Made by a program: the position numbers and the translations under genes. Below the pieces are notes generated by a model. That model was given only the letters and a program-made list of their open reading frames with translations. It was not told the DNA's origin and searched no databases. Positions 6,922 to 8,995 of a stretch of 8,995 nucleotides of DNA are shown here, piece after piece. The stretch comes from CAYPUT01 sp046541715 (GTDB lineage: Bacteria; Spirochaetota; Spirochaetia; DSM-27196; PWMO01): the NCBI GenBank assembly GCA_046541715.1, contig JBKHCS010000118.1, forward strand, positions 1 to 8,995, given 5' to 3'. Positions within the stretch are counted from its first letter, which is position 1, and each line of letters opens with the position of its first letter.

Positions 6922-7881
6922 CTAGAAACGGGGCCTAAACAGACGCCGCCCCTCGAAGGTGTCGTTCGGCTGGAAGAACTTTCGGAGCTTCGGCGCCGCG
7001 AAGTGCATCGACGTATCGGTTGCCACCATGCTTCCGGAGAGGGCGTAACGATCTCCGATATGGAAGATGATGTTCACCGCGTCGGAAACCACGCTCCCGG
7101 TCCTGCCCCGGGGGCGATACTCCGTCGAGCCGATGTGGTGGACCAGCCGAAACGAAACCTCCGTACTCGCGGCAAACTCTTCCACGGCTATCAGCCGGCG
7201 GTTCAGGTGCATCCTGAGTGCCGGCACGATTCCCGCAGCGGTCGAACCATCGAAGGGAAAGAGCACCAGGCCCCCGAAGTCTCGCCAGATCCAGATCCTT
7301 CCGCCGAAGGGATCCACATTCTGCTCGAGAAGGTCCCGAAACAGGCGGGTAGTCTTTTCCAGACGCTGGGAGCTCAGGGTGTCGCGCCGGATGGTCGTCT
7401 CGTCCAGATTGGCGAAGAGCATTCCAAAGGTATACTCGGACCCCGACTCCACGCCGGCCCACCCGGAGCCGCTCGGCTTGTAGACCGCAAGCCCCGGGGC
7501 GTCCTCGGGATGCCGGGCTGTTGCCGTAATCGGCTGGAGAAGCTCGACGAACCTTTTGATCGGGAGTCTCTTCTTGGCGATGCCGGGCCCGAGGTAGTCC
7601 CGGGCTCCCCGGGAAAGAAGCGCCACCGGGTCCTCGATCCTTCCTCCGGGATCCACCACTGCGAATCGGCCGTTCAAGGACTTTGAAAGCGAATCGAGAA
7701 GCCCCTTCTCCTCGGCTGCCTTGACTCCCTGGAGGGAGACGTAGACGTAAGCATCCTCCGGGAGCTCCCGCCACTCCGCCGTCGAGAGCTCCCGGGCCTC
7801 GAAACGGAAGGTGCGGCTCCGTTGAACCGTCTCGAGAGCGGGAGGAACGGTGGCGCCCCGTCCAAAGAAGTAGACGTTCAC
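6922..7881 (-). CDS. Receiver-like plus degenerate nucleotidyl cyclase-like protein, 319 aa
   Basis: Residues 1-118 look like a pseudo-receiver domain: a beta strand (44-50), then GRFAVVD (71-77), LSRGARDYLGP (89-99) and a final helix to about 116, as in the last strands and helices of CheY-like domains. Conserved phospho-acceptor residues are not evident. Residues 148-300 align with the class III cyclase fold of the adjacent upstream gene: FANLD (156-160) as the first metal strand, RIWIWRDFGGLVLF (195-208) in place of the GDG hairpin, VSFRLVHHIG (242-251), and SDAVNIIFHI (266-275) in place of VNxAARL. The second metal aspartate is replaced by F202, and the transition-state Arg by H274, while N270 is kept, so it is probably inactive alone. 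The GTG start (7881) is 3 bp after the upstream stop, indicating translational coupling. The gene is real; the domain calls are by-eye alignments. Confidence 0.75.
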   Translation of the reverse strand: MNVYFFGRGATVPPALETVQRSRTFRFEARELSTAEWRELPEDAYVYVSLQGVKAAEEKGLLDSLSKSLNGRFAVVDPGGRIEDPVALLSRGARDYLGPGIAKKRLPIKRFVELLQPITATARHPEDAPGLAVYKPSGSGWAGVESGSEYTFGMLFANLDETTIRRDTLSSQRLEKTTRLFRDLLEQNVDPFGGRIWIWRDFGGLVLFPFDGSTAAGIVPALRMHLNRRLIAVEEFAASTEVSFRLVHHIGSTEYRPRGRTGSVVSDAVNIIFHIGDRYALSGSMVATDTSMHFAAPKLRKFFQPNDTFEGRRLFRPRF

Positions 7882-7884
7882 GGC

Positions 7885-8796
7885 TCAGGCGACTCCGACG
7901 GCATACCGGTAGACCTCTTTCGACGAGGCCGGAGACTGAAACATACCCGCGATCAGCGGGTCGAGGGCGGAGTACGCTGCGGATGTAATCGTAACCGAGT
8001 CCGGCGACGCGTACTTCCCGTCAACCTCCCGGAGCCGCTTTATCACTTGACTATCCATCTTACGGAAATCGCTCCGGTACTCACACTGTCCGGTGTGACA
8101 AGTAATCCTGAGGCGAATCGGCGTCCGCAAGTCCGAGGCGACGGCATTGTAGAGCAACAGCTCGTGGAGAATCTCTATCGCCGAGTGGACGGCCGCGCCG
8201 ACACTGTCATCCCGGTAGAAGGCGGCAACCCCGCCGTCCCCCTCCCAGGACCAAACGCGCCCGTTCCGCGCCAGGACGCAATCGTCGACGAAGTATCGAA
8301 TGTCTTGATAGATCCGCCCCATCTGATCCTCGGAATAGTCGCGAACCATGTCGGAATTGCCCGCTACATCGATCGAAAGAAAGGTAAAGACGTGATACTC
8401 ACCCTCCCGGATAACGCCCCAGTTCCGGGTTGTTCGTTGTCCCTGGTTCTCGACGAAAGCGCCGGTTTCCCGATCGAGGGAGTATCCCATCTCCTCTACT
8501 CCACGGATTAGCTCCCCGAGTCCGGAAACGCTGTACTTACGGCCGATAAAACCCTTTCGCTCTATGTCGACGAGAAGGGCCACAAAGGGGAGAAAGAGCT
8601 CGGCTTCGACCATATCGTTTACGATCTGAACCGCCGCCTCCTGATTCGGGATAGGGACGCTCTTGGGGTAACCGCTGCGTTGGTGAACGTCGTAATTCGG
8701 CAGCAGCCTCCGAGCGAGGGCGACCATGATCTTTACGGACATAGACTGTACCAGAGCCCGGGCACACTGATTCCGGAGCTTTGTCTTGATTCTCAC
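7885..8796 (-). CDS. Class III adenylate/guanylate cyclase-like protein, 303 aa
   Basis: The C-terminal half (about 134-285) follows the class III nucleotidyl cyclase fold, whose members make cAMP or cGMP from NTPs. FTFLSIDVAGNS (137-148) carries the first metal aspartate D143; WEGDGGVAAFY (184-194) is the metal hairpin with D187; IRLRITCHTGQ (227-237) and DSQVIKRL (248-255) follow. Both metal aspartates and the transition-state arginine (R254) are present, but the usual Asn is Gln (Q250), and the adenine-selecting Lys before GDG is Ser, so the product cannot be predicted and activity alone is doubtful. Residues 1-130 are a soluble, mainly helical region with no recognised domain and no clear membrane segment. 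The GTG at 8796 is the first start after an in-frame TAG at 8857-8859; no Shine-Dalgarno is seen. It lies just past a terminator and is coupled to the downstream degenerate cyclase gene. Confidence 0.78.
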   Translation of the reverse strand: MRIKTKLRNQCARALVQSMSVKIMVALARRLLPNYDVHQRSGYPKSVPIPNQEAAVQIVNDMVEAELFLPFVALLVDIERKGFIGRKYSVSGLGELIRGVEEMGYSLDRETGAFVENQGQRTTRNWGVIREGEYHVFTFLSIDVAGNSDMVRDYSEDQMGRIYQDIRYFVDDCVLARNGRVWSWEGDGGVAAFYRDDSVGAAVHSAIEILHELLLYNAVASDLRTPIRLRITCHTGQCEYRSDFRKMDSQVIKRLREVDGKYASPDSVTITSAAYSALDPLIAGMFQSPASSKEVYRYAVGVA

Positions 8797-8817
8797 CGAC
8801 GCAAGGGTATCAGTAGT

Positions 8818-8870
8818 AAGAGTAAAAGAAAAGACGAGCTCCGTCGTAGGCCTCTGCTACAACGGAGCTC
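8818..8870 (-). terminator. Strong Rho-independent terminator
   Basis: On the minus strand a 14-bp stem (8870-8857 with 8849-8836, one U-G wobble, otherwise perfect, with GAGCTC at the base) encloses a 7-nt loop. It is followed at once by the T-rich run TCTTTTCTTTTACTCTT (8834-8818). It lies 29 bp after the stop codon of the partial gene at the right edge and ends 21 bp before the cyclase start, so it separates the two transcription units. In the plus direction no T-run follows, so it is one-directional. Confidence 0.9.
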
Positions 8871-8899
8871 CAAAGAAATGGTAGGGTCGCCAGGAGGCG

Positions 8900-8995
8900 C
8901 TAATTCAGTAGAGGATCGACGGACAAATCCGCCGTAGACCGCTCCTCAAAACGTGCGGTAACGGACTCGATCGGATCGAATCGATAGGCGCTGCT
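8900..8995 (-). CDS. C-terminal 31 codons of an unidentified gene cut by the window edge
   Basis: An open frame enters from the right edge and ends at TAG (8902-8900). The visible tail is mildly acidic, with FDPIESVTARFEERST in its middle, and ends SVDPLLN. No domain can be recognised from so short a piece. The case for a real gene is that the stop codon is followed 29 bp later by a strong intrinsic terminator on the same strand, with no other minus-strand gene between. Third-position GC is moderate, somewhat below the neighbouring genes. Confidence 0.6.
   Translation of the reverse strand, partial: SSAYRFDPIESVTARFEERSTADLSVDPLLN

Noticed and set aside
7003..8511. Plus-strand open frames at 7003-7686 and 7822-8511 opposite the cyclase-like genes
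   Set aside because: The minus-strand genes have coherent domains and coupled start/stop spacing; the plus-strand products are composition-driven shadows without motifs.

Overview
This is an ordinary-looking, GC-rich bacterial chromosome segment of tightly packed genes. The best guess for the host is a free-living spirochaete (Spirochaetales). The clues are a FapA/DUF342 protein, a phosphoenolpyruvate carboxylase (PEPC) of the divergent Bacteroidetes/spirochaete-like subtype, and a small CPLS-motif protein that recalls a conserved spirochaetal family. This assignment is an inference from family resemblance, not from a marker gene. No tRNA, rRNA, CRISPR array, insertion sequence or phage gene was seen, and no gap between genes exceeds 110 bp.

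Layout, left to right. A good sigma70-type promoter (12-40) drives a 72-residue ferredoxin-like small protein (49-267, +). It converges on a basic 169-residue protein (280-789, -). That gene and RNase R (813-2771, +) diverge from a 23-bp spacer whose core is an 11-bp inverted repeat. PEPC (2817-5396, +) follows RNase R and converges on the FapA-family gene (5434-6870, -), with a 15-bp tandem duplication at the FapA stop codon. Upstream of FapA on the minus strand lie a perfect 17-bp palindrome over the putative -35 box, then two adjacent genes 3 bp apart. These encode a receiver-like plus degenerate cyclase-like protein (6922-7881) and a class III nucleotidyl cyclase-like protein (7885-8796). 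At the right edge the last 31 codons of another minus-strand gene (8900-8995) end before a strong Rho-independent terminator (8818-8870).

Two points stand out. First, the two neighbouring cyclase-like proteins seem to have lost different catalytic residues: the upstream one keeps both metal-binding aspartates, while the downstream one lacks the second aspartate but keeps the Asn position. This resembles the C1/C2 division of labour in heterodimeric cyclases. With FapA just downstream and a possible operator between, this could be a small nucleotide-signalling module. Second, nearly every start codon lacks a usable Shine-Dalgarno sequence, and several have a -10-like hexamer only 6-9 nt upstream, which suggests leaderless or near-leaderless transcripts.

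The metabolic and RNA genes (rnr, ppc) are housekeeping functions with no evident functional tie to the cyclase/FapA block. All functional calls come from motif recognition by eye; no database search was run.
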